From the NCBI RefSeq assembly GCF_028751035.1, contig NZ_CP063533.1, positions 806,001 to 870,000 of the forward strand: a stretch of DNA of 64,000 nt, read 5' to 3'. How positions within the stretch are numbered: the stretch's first letter is position 1; each line of letters opens with the position of its first letter. Under the pieces are notes generated by a model, which saw only the letters and a list, made by a program, of their open reading frames with translations, did not search any database and had not been told where the DNA came from. Shown here in pieces: positions 19,159 to 27,802 of the stretch. The translations under genes were made by a program, and so were the position numbers. This DNA is from Helicobacter winghamensis ATCC BAA-430. GTDB taxonomy: Bacteria > Campylobacterota > Campylobacteria > Campylobacterales > Helicobacteraceae.

Positions 19159-19971
19159 ATGGAATCTTATATCCTTTTGCATAATAACTTTTATAAGCAT
19201 TGCAAGCCTTTAATCTCTAGCGTTAAGAAACTCTTAGAGAAGATCCATATCCCTATTGTTAGGACAGAATCGCTAGCGCTTGATGAGAAGTTTTTGCCAT
19301 TTATTACGCCTGTGGAGTATTTTAAGCCCTTAATTTTGCTATTAGATAAAGCGCAACAAGATGGACATAAGGTGTTAGTTTGTGATTCACAAAGTCTTTT
19401 GGTTATCACAAGGCTTTTAAAAAATCTGTATGAAAATACAGAACTTAGAGAAGAGCTAGCAAAGGCTTGTGCGATTGATATTTTAAATCTTGAAAATAGC
19501 TTTGTATTTGCCCCTGAAGTGCTGGTGGATAGGATTCCACTTGATGCTATAAAACACAGGCGTTGGGAGGGCTTTAAATGCGCTTTTATAATAGATAGAG
19601 AGCTTGAAGAGCGGATTAGAGAGTTGCAAATTCTATCGCGCATTGAGAGTTTTACAGGGCTTAAGATTTTGCCATTTTTTAAAGAGAGTTATGCATATTT
19701 GCTCCAAAGTAATCCCAAGCTTGCTTACAAAATGGGCGCAATGGATTATTATGAAATGGTAGATTGTGGAGTGGATTTTATTATCACCGCAAATTTAGGA
19801 AATTTTGAGCTTATGGACAAGCACATTAAGGACTTACAAGATGTTTCTGGGCGTGATACCGCTGAGATTCCGCTACTTTTTATGCCACAAGTGATTTTGG
19901 CGTTGTTTATGGATTCAAATGCGGAATCTTTAGAATTTAACGCACATAAAATTAAACCACAAATGCTGTAA
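19159..19971 (+). CDS. Cysteine-poor relative of HdrB/SdhE (CCG-domain) subunits
   Basis: A 270-residue protein, about the length of HdrB or SdhE/MfrE. Two segments sit where CCG domains are expected: KAQQDGHKVLVCDSQSLLVI and the later YKMGAMDYYEMVDCGVDFIITANLGNFELM. The second recalls 'GADAIVTACPFCHMNF', with the CxxC replaced by NLGN. A closing IPLLFMPQVILALF matches the usual end of these subunits. The typical cysteine clusters are lost. It follows the SdhB-like gene by 8 bases with the site AGGAG, so the pair mirrors MfrB-MfrE order. Confidence 0.58.
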   Translation: MESYILLHNNFYKHCKPLISSVKKLLEKIHIPIVRTESLALDEKFLPFITPVEYFKPLILLLDKAQQDGHKVLVCDSQSLLVITRLLKNLYENTELREELAKACAIDILNLENSFVFAPEVLVDRIPLDAIKHRRWEGFKCAFIIDRELEERIRELQILSRIESFTGLKILPFFKESYAYLLQSNPKLAYKMGAMDYYEMVDCGVDFIITANLGNFELMDKHIKDLQDVSGRDTAEIPLLFMPQVILALFMDSNAESLEFNAHKIKPQML

Positions 19972-19972
19972 T

Positions 19973-20248
19973 ATGGTTTCTGTTTTAAAAGTTATCATCT
20001 CACTTGGAATTGCAATGGCTTGGTATCAACTCACTGCTAACCAAGAGACTGCGATTTTTTTCTTTGTTTTAATGCTTGGAATCTTTTTTATCCGTCCTAT
20101 TGCATATCAAAGTCAGACAGAGCGTGAAGAGTTTATAGAAAAATATAGGCGTTCAAAAGAGCGACAAAGAAATTTAGAAAAAATGCGCCAAGAAGAGAAG
20201 AAGAAAGCACTTGAAGAAAAGAAAAAAAGAATGGGTGGCGAAAAATAA
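19973..20248 (+). CDS. Small membrane protein with charged tail
   Basis: A 91-residue protein, not recognised. Two hydrophobic helices (about residues 2-20 and 25-44, AIFFFVLMLGIFFIRPIA) are followed by a highly charged, probably helical tail (KEERQ-rich, ending KKRMGGEK) that should lie in the cytoplasm. It starts one base after the preceding stop and overlaps the cutA start by one base, so it is in the pepF-cutA operon. Confidence 0.7.
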   Translation: MVSVLKVIISLGIAMAWYQLTANQETAIFFFVLMLGIFFIRPIAYQSQTEREEFIEKYRRSKERQRNLEKMRQEEKKKALEEKKKRMGGEK

Positions 20249-20583
20249 TGCGCCTAATGTTGCTTCAAACTACAACAACGGAATCTAACGCAAAATTATT
20301 AATTGAAATAGCCTTGCAATCACGCTTATGTCCATGCATTCAACAAACACAGATTCAAAGTAGCTATGTGTGGAAAAAGGATTCCAACTTTTCACAAATT
20401 GTTAGTGAGGCGGAAGTTTTGCTAAACTTTAAGGTGTTTAAAAAAGACTTTAAGAAGCTTAAAAAAGATCTTTTGGAAAACCACGCTTATGAACTTCCAG
20501 AGATTGTTGGAATCAAACTTTATAAGGTTTCTAGGGAATATAAAAAATGGTGTAAAAACGCATTTTTGGATAACTTGGAATAA
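20248..20583 (+). CDS. cutA: Divalent-cation tolerance protein CutA
   Basis: A 111-residue protein of the CutA family, a very stable trimeric fold linked loosely to copper tolerance. Visible signatures: LQTTTTESNA at the start, CPCIQQTQIQSSYVWKK, EVLLNFKV, and NHAYELPEIVGIK (family HPYE.PEI). Its cellular role is not settled. It ends the pepF operon. Confidence 0.88.
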   Translation: MRLMLLQTTTTESNAKLLIEIALQSRLCPCIQQTQIQSSYVWKKDSNFSQIVSEAEVLLNFKVFKKDFKKLKKDLLENHAYELPEIVGIKLYKVSREYKKWCKNAFLDNLE

Positions 20584-20624
20584 TTTTTGCTTTAACTTAT
20601 AAGACTTTAAAATAAAGGAAAGTT

Positions 20625-21110
20625 ATGCAAGTTGGCGATAAAAATAACCAAATGTGGGGCTTATTAAGTCAAGCTTATGATCAAAATAAATCCAGCAATC
20701 TAACAGGTTTTACCAATAAAAGCGATTCTAACTCTGTTTTTTCCACCAAAGAAACACAAAGAGCACAAGGTATTGATGCGCTTTTTGATACGGCAAATAC
20801 AAATACCACAACGCGCGAAATTGAAGATGTTTTAACACTTAGCCACGATTTTACAAAAATGCGTGATTTTGCTAAAGATTTTAGCATTAATGGCAATTTA
20901 AGCGAGCTAGGTGATGCGATGATGCAAAATGGAATCCTAAGTAAAGAAGAGAAAATGGGTTTTGATGTGTTGTATAAATTTAATCCAAGTTTAGATTCTA
21001 CGCAAACGCAAAATATCTTACAAAATGCAAATTTAAGTAAAGAAAACTTGAATTTACTTAGCAATGTGGATAGAAAAATCAGTGCTGTGCGTTATTTTGG
21101 AAACTTCTAA
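20625..21110 (+). CDS. Conserved hypothetical protein, convergent overlap with uvrC
   Basis: A 161-residue hydrophilic protein rich in Asn, Ser and Thr, not recognised. It has no signal peptide or membrane helix and looks mostly helical in its second half (MRDFAKDFSINGNLSELGDA, VLYKFNPSLDS). A ribosome site AAAGGAAAG precedes the ATG. Its 3' end overlaps the convergent uvrC end by 32 bases. Confidence 0.65.
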   Translation: MQVGDKNNQMWGLLSQAYDQNKSSNLTGFTNKSDSNSVFSTKETQRAQGIDALFDTANTNTTTREIEDVLTLSHDFTKMRDFAKDFSINGNLSELGDAMMQNGILSKEEKMGFDVLYKFNPSLDSTQTQNILQNANLSKENLNLLSNVDRKISAVRYFGNF

Positions 21111-22935
21111 GCGCATTAAAAACGGATTTAGCAAAGGTTTTTGATAGCACTTTTTCAAGCTCATCTAAGTCTGCCTTTTCAATGGCTTCAAAACTTCCAA
21201 AATAGGCTAAGAGCTTGTTTTGGATAGCTTTGCCTATGCCTTTAATGCTTAAAAGTTTAGAGTGTTGCATTGTTTTTTGCTTTTGCTTTTGGTGAAAGGT
21301 GATTGCAAAGCGATGTGCTTCATCGCGCAATTTTTGTAAAAATTGCAAGCGTTTATCGCTCATACTTAGGCGATATTCCTTTAAATTTTCATCTCTTAAA
21401 ATGTCTTTTGCACCGCCTTTTGCGCGGTGAGTCTTGCTATCAATCTTCTCTTTTGCAATCCCTATAACTTCTAAATTAACTCCCGCACTCTCTAGCAACT
21501 CTTTTGCAAGATTAATCTGTCCAGCCCCCCCATCAAGCACCCATAAATCAGGCGGGGATTCTTTTTGAAAATCTTGTATGCGCCGTGTTAGCATTTCACG
21601 CATTTGTGTGTATTCATCTTTGCCTTCTAGTAAATAATGGCGATAAGATTCCTTGATAAAATCCAAGCCATCATACACAACCATTGCTCCAACGCATTGT
21701 GTGCCTTTGTGGTGAGAGGTATCAAAAACTTCAAAGCGATAGGGCGTATTTTGTAGGCAAAAGAGCGTTTTTAAGGCGTTAAAAATTTCTTCATTATCAT
21801 TTTGTTCTAGGCGTAAAATCTCTTTTCCATTCTGTATTGCAAGCTCGCATAGGCGTTTTTTATCACCACTTTTTGGGAAGTGGATTTGGACTTTTTTGCC
21901 AACTTTTTCTTGCAAAAAGTATTCCAACTCTTGCGTGCTTTCACCTAAATCAAAGGGAATTAGAATTTGTTTTGGAACTAGCGGAAGGGTGTTAGAGTAG
22001 TGGTTAATTAGTGCCTGTTTATAAATGCTTAAACTATCAAATCCTAATTCACTTTTAAGATTTTGTGTCGCACTTGAGATAATTTTGCCATTACGCATAA
22101 AGAATTTTACAAGCACAGCGCGTTTATCTTCGCAGACAAGTGCAAAAATATCTAAATCTACTAAATTTGCAAAATCCACAGAAGATAAAGGGGTTAGGTT
22201 TTTAATTTTTGCAATCCTATCGCGCAAGATTAGAGCTTCTTCAAAGCGTAAATTTTGTGAGAGTTGAAGCATTTTTTGCTCCAATGGTGCTAGGATTTTT
22301 TTAGGATTTTCTACGCACTCTAAGGCATTTTGGAGAATCTTTGCATAGTCTTTGGTAGAAATTTTACCTTCACAGGGAGCTAAACAGCGATGGATTTGAT
22401 AAAAAAGACAGGCTTTTTTGCCATTTTTGCACGATTCTTTTTGTGCAAGTGGGAAAATTTCATAGATGGAATCCAAAAGATCCCTAGCACCGCTTGAAAA
22501 AGGTCCAAAATAGCGCAATCCTTGCTTTTTAAAAATTTTTCTAGTGAGTAAAATGCGCGGAAAATCTTCTTGTAAATCCACGCATAAATACGGATAAGTT
22601 TTATCATCGCGCAATAACACATTGTATTTTGGCTTAAGTTGCTTAATTAGGGAGTTTTCTAAGATTAGCGCGTCATTTTCGTTCTCCACAACAATATAGC
22701 GTAAATGTGCGATTTGACTAACCATTTGCGTAATTCTTGGGCTTAAATTTGGTGCGGGAGCTAAGTTTGGAGTGAAACGAAAATAACTTTTAATGCGATG
22801 TTTTAGATTCTTTGCCTTGCCCACATAAAGCAACTTGCCTTGCGTGTCAAAATAATGATACACACCGCTAGAATTTGGAATCTTTTTTAAAGTTTCTAGT
22901 AGGTTTTGTGATAGGGGCTTAAAATTGGATTCCAT
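21079..22935 (-). CDS. uvrC: Excinuclease ABC subunit C
   Basis: UvrC makes both incisions in nucleotide excision repair with UvrA and UvrB. The 618-residue product has an N-terminal GIY-YIG nuclease (SSGVYHYFDTQGKLLYVGKA), a UVR region near residues 200-235, the RNase H-like domain (EVFDTSHHKGTQCVGAMVVY, then LWVLDGGAGQINLAK) and C-terminal helix-hairpin-helix motifs (LLSIKGIGKAIQNKLLAYFG). Length and order are standard. It overlaps a convergent gene by 32 bases and lies 6 bases after the DciA-like gene. Confidence 0.95.
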   Translation of the reverse strand: MESNFKPLSQNLLETLKKIPNSSGVYHYFDTQGKLLYVGKAKNLKHRIKSYFRFTPNLAPAPNLSPRITQMVSQIAHLRYIVVENENDALILENSLIKQLKPKYNVLLRDDKTYPYLCVDLQEDFPRILLTRKIFKKQGLRYFGPFSSGARDLLDSIYEIFPLAQKESCKNGKKACLFYQIHRCLAPCEGKISTKDYAKILQNALECVENPKKILAPLEQKMLQLSQNLRFEEALILRDRIAKIKNLTPLSSVDFANLVDLDIFALVCEDKRAVLVKFFMRNGKIISSATQNLKSELGFDSLSIYKQALINHYSNTLPLVPKQILIPFDLGESTQELEYFLQEKVGKKVQIHFPKSGDKKRLCELAIQNGKEILRLEQNDNEEIFNALKTLFCLQNTPYRFEVFDTSHHKGTQCVGAMVVYDGLDFIKESYRHYLLEGKDEYTQMREMLTRRIQDFQKESPPDLWVLDGGAGQINLAKELLESAGVNLEVIGIAKEKIDSKTHRAKGGAKDILRDENLKEYRLSMSDKRLQFLQKLRDEAHRFAITFHQKQKQKTMQHSKLLSIKGIGKAIQNKLLAYFGSFEAIEKADLDELEKVLSKTFAKSVFNALRSFQNNAQH

Positions 22936-22941
22936 ATTTTG

Positions 22942-23391
22942 CTATTCTTTATTGTTTAAAATATGCTTGCGTATGGATTCAAAGAGGGCGTGTATTTGCG
23001 GGTCTTTTGCTAAGTTTTCAAACTCTCCATAGCTTAACTCACCATAGGTTAGTGGAATCTTATTTTCTTGGTTTTTTTTCACTTCTTTTTGATAGGCATT
23101 ATAAGTTACAAAAGTTTTTATATCTTTTACTTCCAAAAGTGCATTTTTTTCTTGCTGATATTGTTTTAAAAGTTGTTTAACTAGACTAATTTTATGATAG
23201 AATTCTTGCTTGAAACAGGGGTGCTTTAGAGTGATAAATAGAATTTTATCCTTAGTATAAGTAAAAGCGATTCCGTTTTTAAGGCTTAAAGGTAACATTT
23301 GTATAAAATACTCTGATTCTCTAATTTCGTGGAATCTTTTAAAACTAGGAGAGCTTAAGAGATGCGTCAAAACTTCCGATATATTTTTCAT
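22942..23391 (-). CDS. DciA-like (DUF721) protein
   Basis: A 149-residue protein. The N-terminal half has the DUF721/DciA pattern: a helical start (VLTHLLSSPSFKRFHEI), a strand with a Thr-Leu-Lys-His-Pro element (LFITLKHPCFKQEF) and a helix SLVKQLLKQY. DciA proteins help load the replicative helicase DnaB in bacteria lacking DnaC, which includes Helicobacter. The call is moderate because the family diverges strongly. Its 5' end overlaps, on the opposite strand, a small lipoprotein gene. Confidence 0.55.
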   Translation of the reverse strand: MKNISEVLTHLLSSPSFKRFHEIRESEYFIQMLPLSLKNGIAFTYTKDKILFITLKHPCFKQEFYHKISLVKQLLKQYQQEKNALLEVKDIKTFVTYNAYQKEVKKNQENKIPLTYGELSYGEFENLAKDPQIHALFESIRKHILNNKE

Positions 23392-23487
23392 TTTTTAATT
23401 ATAACACAGATTGTTTTGTTTAGTGCTTTAAGTGCTGGTTGCGGATTTAAAGACGATCCATTTAGAAGCACACAAACACAATCTTAA
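23362..23487 (+). CDS. Tiny lipoprotein, LptM-like
   Basis: A 41-codon frame starts at ATG 23362 behind GAGCTTAAGAG. It encodes a hydrophobic segment (residues 8-25) and a lipobox LSAGC, with lipid-modified Cys at residue 27, then GFKDDPF and a short polar tail. Short lipoproteins starting CG.K..P after cleavage resemble LptM (YifL), which assists maturation of the LptD-LptE translocon. The first 30 bases overlap the 5' end of the antisense DciA-like gene. nadB follows 9 bases later. Confidence 0.55.
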   Translation: MRQNFRYIFHFLIITQIVLFSALSAGCGFKDDPFRSTQTQS

Positions 23488-23496
23488 AGAATTATA

Positions 23497-24966
23497 ATGT
23501 TACATTTTGATGTAATTATTGTAGGTGCTGGGGTTGCTGGGTTATATGCTTCACTAAATTTGCCCAAAGAGTTGAAAGTTTTAATTCTCTGCAAAGATCA
23601 GCCTTGGGAATGCAACACCTTTTACGCACAAGGCGGAATCGCAGTTGCCAAGAATACTGAAGATATTGCGTTACATATTAAAGATACGCTTGATGCTGGG
23701 GCTGGAATGTGTGATGAAAACGCAGTAAAAACATTAAGCGAAGAGAGTTTAGAGGTGCTAGAAGATTTAATAGCGCGTCAAACGCCTTTTGATAAGGACG
23801 CAAATGGAAATTTGCTTTTTACCAAAGAAGCTGCACATAGCACTTCACGCATTATCCACGCGGGAGGGGATTCCACAGGGCGTGCGTTGCATTCGCATTT
23901 AATGGCACAAATCTCACATACTTTGTGGAAAAATGCAACAGTTACGGAGCTTTTGATTGAAAATAATCATTGTTATGGTGTGAGTGTGCTAACAAAGCGT
24001 GGAAACTATAATCTTTATGCCAAGCATATTATTTTAGCAAGTGGCGGTGTGGGCGCGCTTTTTGAGTATCATACAAATGCACATACAATTTCTAGTGAGT
24101 TGCACGGAATGATTCTTGAAAATGGCTTGAAGCTTAAAGATATGGAAATGTTGCAGTTTCACCCAACCGTTTTTGTTAAAACGCATCACGCACGCAAAAT
24201 GCTACTTAGTGAAGCTCTAAGGGGGGAGGGAGCTAAAGTTGTGGATTATTTTGGAAAGCGTTTCTTGTTTGATTATGATAAAAAAGGCGAGCTAGCTTCG
24301 CGAGATAGGGTAGCTAGAAGTATTTTTGATTACAAGCTAAAGTTACAAGAAAAATTTAAAAAGCAAGAGGAACAAGAAATCTATTTGGATTTAAGTGAGT
24401 TTTCTAAAGAATTTTTTTATAATCGTTTTCCTAATATTGCGCGTAATCTTAGTGCCTTTGGGTATGATTTACCCAAAGATAGGATTCCAATTTCCCCTGC
24501 GTTTCACTATTGTATGGGCGGTATTGAAACAGATGGTGTGGGTAAGGTTGTAGGGATGGAAAATCTCTATGCAGTAGGTGAGTGTGCTTGCACGGGAGTT
24601 CATGGAGCAAACCGCCTTGCTTCTAATTCCTTACTTGAAGGCTTAGTGTTTTCAAGGCGTAGTGCTAGGGATATTATGGGCTGTGTGAAGAGTGAGCAAA
24701 AAACTAGAGAGTTTTTACTCCACACAGAGCCTTTACAAAATCCACAAGATGAGAATCTTAAGGCGATTTTGCGTCATTTAATGTGGAGCAAAGTTGGTAT
24801 TATGCGTAATAAATCAGGGCTTAATGAAGCCTTAGGGGGCGTGGAAGTAATGTTGCAAAGTGGAGTAGGGCGACTGCTTCGCTTGCGTTTGCTTACTGCA
24901 AAAAATATTATAGAATCAGCACTTAAGCGTGATGCGTCCATAGGTGCGCATTATCTTACAGAATAA
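23497..24966 (+). CDS. nadB: L-aspartate oxidase NadB
   Basis: First enzyme of de novo NAD synthesis: oxidises L-aspartate to iminoaspartate, used by NadA. The 489-residue flavoprotein has the FAD-binding dinucleotide fold at its N-terminus (DVIIVGAGVAGLYASL), the active-site region HSTSRIIHAGGDSTGRA, ILASGGVGALF, and ALRGEGAKVVD. The C-terminal flavin motif reads YAVGECACTGVHGANRLASN, the usual GE...GVHGANRLASNSL pattern. Length is typical for epsilonproteobacteria. Confidence 0.94.
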   Translation: MLHFDVIIVGAGVAGLYASLNLPKELKVLILCKDQPWECNTFYAQGGIAVAKNTEDIALHIKDTLDAGAGMCDENAVKTLSEESLEVLEDLIARQTPFDKDANGNLLFTKEAAHSTSRIIHAGGDSTGRALHSHLMAQISHTLWKNATVTELLIENNHCYGVSVLTKRGNYNLYAKHIILASGGVGALFEYHTNAHTISSELHGMILENGLKLKDMEMLQFHPTVFVKTHHARKMLLSEALRGEGAKVVDYFGKRFLFDYDKKGELASRDRVARSIFDYKLKLQEKFKKQEEQEIYLDLSEFSKEFFYNRFPNIARNLSAFGYDLPKDRIPISPAFHYCMGGIETDGVGKVVGMENLYAVGECACTGVHGANRLASNSLLEGLVFSRRSARDIMGCVKSEQKTREFLLHTEPLQNPQDENLKAILRHLMWSKVGIMRNKSGLNEALGGVEVMLQSGVGRLLRLRLLTAKNIIESALKRDASIGAHYLTE

Positions 24967-24976
24967 AGGAAAAACG

Positions 24977-25150
24977 ATGAAAAACAAAATGCGATTGCGC
25001 AATAAATTTAAAAATAAATTATTAAGAAATCAAGAAAATGTAACAATGGATAAGTTTAGAAAAACTCTTCTAAGAGATTTAGAAGAGATTCAAAAGAAGC
25101 CTAGAAAAACTAAAAATATAGAATCTAAAGATGATTATTCATTTTTTTAA
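24977..25150 (+). CDS. Small basic protein
   Basis: A 57-residue frame begins at ATG 24977 behind AAAGGA, 10 bases after nadB. The product is rich in Lys, Arg and Asn, with no membrane helix, and ends KDDYSFF. It could bind nucleic acid, but nothing identifies it. A longer frame from 24944 overlaps nadB and lacks a good ribosome site. Confidence 0.5.
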   Translation: MKNKMRLRNKFKNKLLRNQENVTMDKFRKTLLRDLEEIQKKPRKTKNIESKDDYSFF

Positions 25151-25158
25151 GATTTAGT

Positions 25159-25899
25159 TTAAAATTCAAAAATATTTAAAAACTTTTTAGCGCGCTCACT
25201 TTTAGGGTTTGTAAAAAACTCTTGAGGTGTTGCAATCTCTGCGATTTTTCCGTGGTCAAAAAACACGATTCTATCTGCGACAAGCCTTGCGAACTTCATT
25301 TCGTGAGTTACTAGAATCATTGTCATTCCATTCTCTGCAAGCTCTTTAATAACTTCCAAGACTTCTTTTACCATTTCAGGATCTAATGAAGCAGTAACTT
25401 CATCAAAGAGCATAATTTCTGGATTCATACATAAAGCACGCACGATTGCTACACGCTGTTTTTGTCCTCCACTTAACTCTTTAGGGTAAGAGTCCTTTTT
25501 ATGTGTTAGCCCAACGCGCTCTAGCAATCTAAGTGCCTGTTCTTTCGCATCTTTTATACTTCTATTTTGCACTTTAATGGGAGCTAGAGTAATGTTTTCT
25601 AAAACACTCAAATGGGGAAAAAGCTCATAGTTTTGAAAAACCATTCCGATTTTTTGACGCACTTTGCTCCATTTTGTTTGCACGCCTTCACCGCTAATTT
25701 GCACTCCATCTAAGTAGATTTTGCCACCTTGAATAGATTCCAATCCATTAATACAACGCAAAAATGTGCTTTTGCCGCACCCACTAGGTCCTAAAATTGC
25801 ACAAACTTCTCCCTTTTTAACCTCTAAGCTAACATTATCTAAAACGAGATTATCTACATATTTTTTTACAATATTTTCTAATCTTAATAAAACCATCAT
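25159..25899 (-). CDS. Polar amino-acid ABC transporter ATPase (GlnQ/PebC type)
   Basis: A 246-residue ABC ATPase. It shows Walker A (GPSGCGKST, about residues 37-45), the Q-loop FQNYELFPH, the signature LSGGQKQRV, Walker B ([13 protein letters not shown]) and the H-loop VTHE. The [11 protein letters not shown] and KEALxxLERVGL patterns are typical of GlnQ-like ATPases of the polar amino-acid family. It is the last gene of a three-gene operon with two permeases. Confidence 0.9.
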   Translation of the reverse strand: MMVLLRLENIVKKYVDNLVLDNVSLEVKKGEVCAILGPSGCGKSTFLRCINGLESIQGGKIYLDGVQISGEGVQTKWSKVRQKIGMVFQNYELFPHLSVLENITLAPIKVQNRSIKDAKEQALRLLERVGLTHKKDSYPKELSGGQKQRVAIVRALCMNPEIMLFDEVTASLDPEMVKEVLEVIKELAENGMTMILVTHEMKFARLVADRIVFFDHGKIAEIATPQEFFTNPKSERAKKFLNIFEF

Positions 25900-25904
25900 T
25901 GCCC

Positions 25905-26558
25905 TTAAATGAGTTTTTTCTCTAAGTAGTGACTAAACACAGAGAGCGGATAACAGAGCGCAAAATACACAAAAAAGATTCCACCATACACCCAAAAACT
26001 AGCCGTAGGGTAGCTTATGAGATTAACTTCAATAATTTGTTGTCCAACTTTTAACATATCGCTAACTCCAATGAGTGCGGCTAGTGAAGTTGTTTTAATC
26101 ATTCTAGTAAAGAGATTTACAAGACTTGGAAGTAGGCGTTTGAAACTTTGCGGGAAAACAACAAAAACCTGCACTTGCCACTCTTTTAAACCTAAAGCTC
26201 TAGCACTTTGTTCTTGATGTTTGGGCAAACTTGAGATTGCACCACGCACTAAATCTCCCATTTCAGCAATACCCCAAAGACTAAAAGCTAAAATACAAGC
26301 CCCAACTCCACTGAGATTTATCACACTTGAAAAACCAAAGTAAATAATAAAAAGCCACGCTAAAATGGGGATTATGCGGATAGATTCTAAATACAAGCGA
26401 CAAATTCCTCTTAAAAGCCTAGATTTTAAAGTCATCAAATACCCTAAAATAAAGCCAAAAAGACAAGAAAATATAATTGCAATAAGTGCGATTTGTAAAG
26501 TAATAAAAACACCTTGCAAGATTCTTAAAATATTCTGTGGCAAAAGTAAGACTTCCAT
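25905..26558 (-). CDS. Amino-acid ABC transporter permease
   Basis: A 217-residue inner-membrane protein with about five helices and the HisM/GlnP-family loop, here [20 protein letters not shown], which contacts the ATPase. It opens with a helix typical of this family ([20 protein letters not shown]). It sits between the ATPase and a second permease, 4-5 bases from each, so the two permeases likely form a heterodimeric channel. Confidence 0.88.
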   Translation of the reverse strand: MEVLLLPQNILRILQGVFITLQIALIAIIFSCLFGFILGYLMTLKSRLLRGICRLYLESIRIIPILAWLFIIYFGFSSVINLSGVGACILAFSLWGIAEMGDLVRGAISSLPKHQEQSARALGLKEWQVQVFVVFPQSFKRLLPSLVNLFTRMIKTTSLAALIGVSDMLKVGQQIIEVNLISYPTASFWVYGGIFFVYFALCYPLSVFSHYLEKKLI

Positions 26559-26562
26559 AATT

Positions 26563-27240
26563 TTACCCTAGAAACTTTTTGTAATGTTTTTCTAGCATTG
26601 AAAAGACAATAGATAAAGGTAATAAGACAACTAAATAGCAAAGCACTAAAAGAAGCAAGGTTTCATTTGTCTTGTAATAGCTTCCAATTAAGTCTTTTGT
26701 AACAAAAAGCACATCCACAAGGGCGATTGCACTAACAACAGAAGTTTCTTTTAAAAGAAAAATTACATTTGCACCAATGTAAGGAAGGCTTACCATTAAA
26801 CTTTGAGGCAAAATGATAGAAAATACAAGCTGTTTTTCACTAAGTCCCAAGCTTCGCCCTGATTCTATTTGGATTTTTCCCACAGATTCTAATCCAGCGC
26901 GAAAAGATTCTGCCATATAGCTTCCCCCAAGAAAAGTTATGCCAATCAATGCGCAAATGTAGCTATCTAACTTTAGCCCAATTTGTGGCAAACCATAGTA
27001 TAAAAAGAAAAGTTGAATGAGTAAAGGGGTATTGCGTGAGAGTTCAATATAGCCTTGTGCAACGGCATTTAAAAAACGGATTTTATAAAATTGTATAAGT
27101 GCAATAAAAAATCCCAAAATTATAGAGAAAACGATTCCAAAAAATGATAAATGCAATGTCAGCCACAGGGCTTTTAAAAAAGTTGGAATCGCATTTTGCA
27201 TAAATAAAATATCAAAATTAAAAGACAAGCTTACTTCCAA
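26563..27240 (-). CDS. Amino-acid ABC transporter permease
   Basis: A 225-residue inner-membrane permease, first gene of the operon. It has about five helices and the coupling loop AGLESVGKIQIESGRSLGLS. Start MEVSLSFNFDILF is followed by TFLKALWLTLHLSFFGIVFS. The solute-binding protein expected in such an operon is absent here; it may be elsewhere or shared with another transporter. Substrate, probably a polar amino acid such as Asp/Glu/Gln, is not settled. Confidence 0.88.
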   Translation of the reverse strand: MEVSLSFNFDILFMQNAIPTFLKALWLTLHLSFFGIVFSIILGFFIALIQFYKIRFLNAVAQGYIELSRNTPLLIQLFFLYYGLPQIGLKLDSYICALIGITFLGGSYMAESFRAGLESVGKIQIESGRSLGLSEKQLVFSIILPQSLMVSLPYIGANVIFLLKETSVVSAIALVDVLFVTKDLIGSYYKTNETLLLLVLCYLVVLLPLSIVFSMLEKHYKKFLG

Positions 27241-27361
27241 AGTATAAAATAAAAATTTTGCGAATTTTGCCTTATTGCAACTTAAGGTTTAATATTTACC
27301 TATTTTACAAGTTTATTTTGATAAAATTTAATCTTAATTTTGAAATTTTTGGAGTGCGTTT

Positions 27362-27793
27362 ATGCTGTTTTATTATGTAAAGATTTTTCATATTATTTCT
27401 TTTGTGTCTTGGATGGCAATGCTCTTTTATCTACCGCGTCTTTTTGTTTATCATGCTGAACATCTTGATAATATGGGGTTTGTGGAAGTGGTAAAAATCC
27501 AAGAAGAGAAACTTTATAACTTCATTGGTTATCCTGCTTTAATTGCAACATTTGCTTCTGGGGTTTGGCTACTTGTTTTAGAGCCTAGTTTTTTAACAGG
27601 TGGTGGTTGGATGCACGCTAAGATTCTGCTTGTGGTGCTTTTATTGGCATATCACTTTAGTTTATATCGTTATATGGTTGCTTTTAGGGAGAATCGTTGT
27701 TTTAAAAGTGGCAAATTTTTTCGCGCATACAATGAAGTGCCAACTATCGTACTAATTTTTATTACAATTTTAGTGATTTTAAAACCATTTTAA
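27362..27793 (+). CDS. hemJ: Protoporphyrinogen oxidase HemJ
   Basis: A 143-residue membrane protein with four helices. The start MLFYYVKIFHIISFVSWMAM carries the conserved HxxxxxxW pattern of HemJ, and WMHAKILLVVLL, YHFSLYRY and YNEVPTIVLI are further family motifs. HemJ oxidises protoporphyrinogen IX in bacteria lacking HemG and HemY. It lies 9 bases upstream of argH. Confidence 0.9.
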   Translation: MLFYYVKIFHIISFVSWMAMLFYLPRLFVYHAEHLDNMGFVEVVKIQEEKLYNFIGYPALIATFASGVWLLVLEPSFLTGGGWMHAKILLVVLLLAYHFSLYRYMVAFRENRCFKSGKFFRAYNEVPTIVLIFITILVILKPF

Positions 27794-27802
27794 AGGGGTA
27801 TT

